Positions 36,761-36,941 of a DNA stretch of 36,941 nucleotides are shown piece by piece. The first letter of the stretch is position 1. The number at the start of each line of letters is the position of its first letter. The notes below the pieces were generated by a model that did no database searches, had not been told where the DNA came from, and saw only the letters and a list, made by a program, of their open reading frames with translations. The DNA lies in the NCBI GenBank assembly GCA_029266775.1, contig JAQSWF010000005.1, positions 1 to 36,941 on the forward strand, read 5' to 3'. Position numbers and translations under genes: made by a program. Source of the DNA: Pseudonocardia sp. (GTDB lineage Bacteria > Actinomycetota > Actinomycetes > Mycobacteriales > Pseudonocardiaceae).

Positions 36761-36941
36761 ATGTCCAGCATGCGAGACGAGCGCGTCGTGCCCTGCGTGG
36801 GCGGGCTGGCCTACGACGGACAGGGGCGCCTGCTCCTGGTGAAGCGGGCGAACGATCCGGGGCGCGGACTGTGGTCCGTCCCGGGCGGACGGGTGGAGCC
36901 CGGCGAGGACGACGCCGCCGCGCTGGTCCGCGAGATGTGGG
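36761..36941 (+). CDS. Nudix hydrolase (partial, runs off window)
   Basis: MSSMRDERVVPCVGGLAYDGQGRLLLVKRANDPGRGLWSVPGGRVEPGEDDAAALVREMW; start of a Nudix box. Confidence 0.88.
   Translation, partial: MSSMRDERVVPCVGGLAYDGQGRLLLVKRANDPGRGLWSVPGGRVEPGEDDAAALVREMW

Noticed and set aside
36106-36771. Upstream start (36771) of the PH-domain protein
   Set aside because: The first ~42 residues (MLDIGSRPGGTIVVAGHRALPAERRRQCG...) look non-coding and overlap the Nudix promoter/start region; ATG 36645 is more plausible.

Overview
High-GC actinobacterial (Pseudonocardiales-like) chromosomal window with about 25 coding sequences. From memory, much of the gene content matches the mycobacterial Rv3200c-Rv3212 neighbourhood: TrkA-type K+ channel, AdnB/AdnA helicase-nucleases, PWHR alkyltransferase-like protein, TIGR02569 protein, MoeZ, alpha/beta hydrolase, TetR, DUF3107, ferritin-like protein, DEAD-box helicase and a PQQ-like propeller protein. 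That backbone is interrupted by apparent inserts: (i) a soluble LytS/LytTR two-component system with two sodium:solute (acetate-type) symporters and a DUF485 protein; (ii) a GH16-family lipoprotein gene between adnA and adnB; (iii) a cbiX / HemD-wHTH / narK module; (iv) a zinc-finger/TM/coiled-coil/charged-repeat gene broken by two frame disruptions. No CRISPR arrays, rRNAs, tRNAs or transposases were recognised. The most interesting signals are three intergenic arrays with a strict 22-bp period and a near-palindromic GCGA(C/G)TCGC core; the frame-disrupted repeat gene, whose frame is restored arithmetically by removing one copy of a 7-bp tandem duplication and adding one base in a G3 run; a two-member hairpin family with the conserved loop ACGTCAGA; and an apparent LytTR direct-repeat operator ahead of the DUF485-symporter pair. 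All assignments come from reading the sequence and recalled family motifs; no searches were run.
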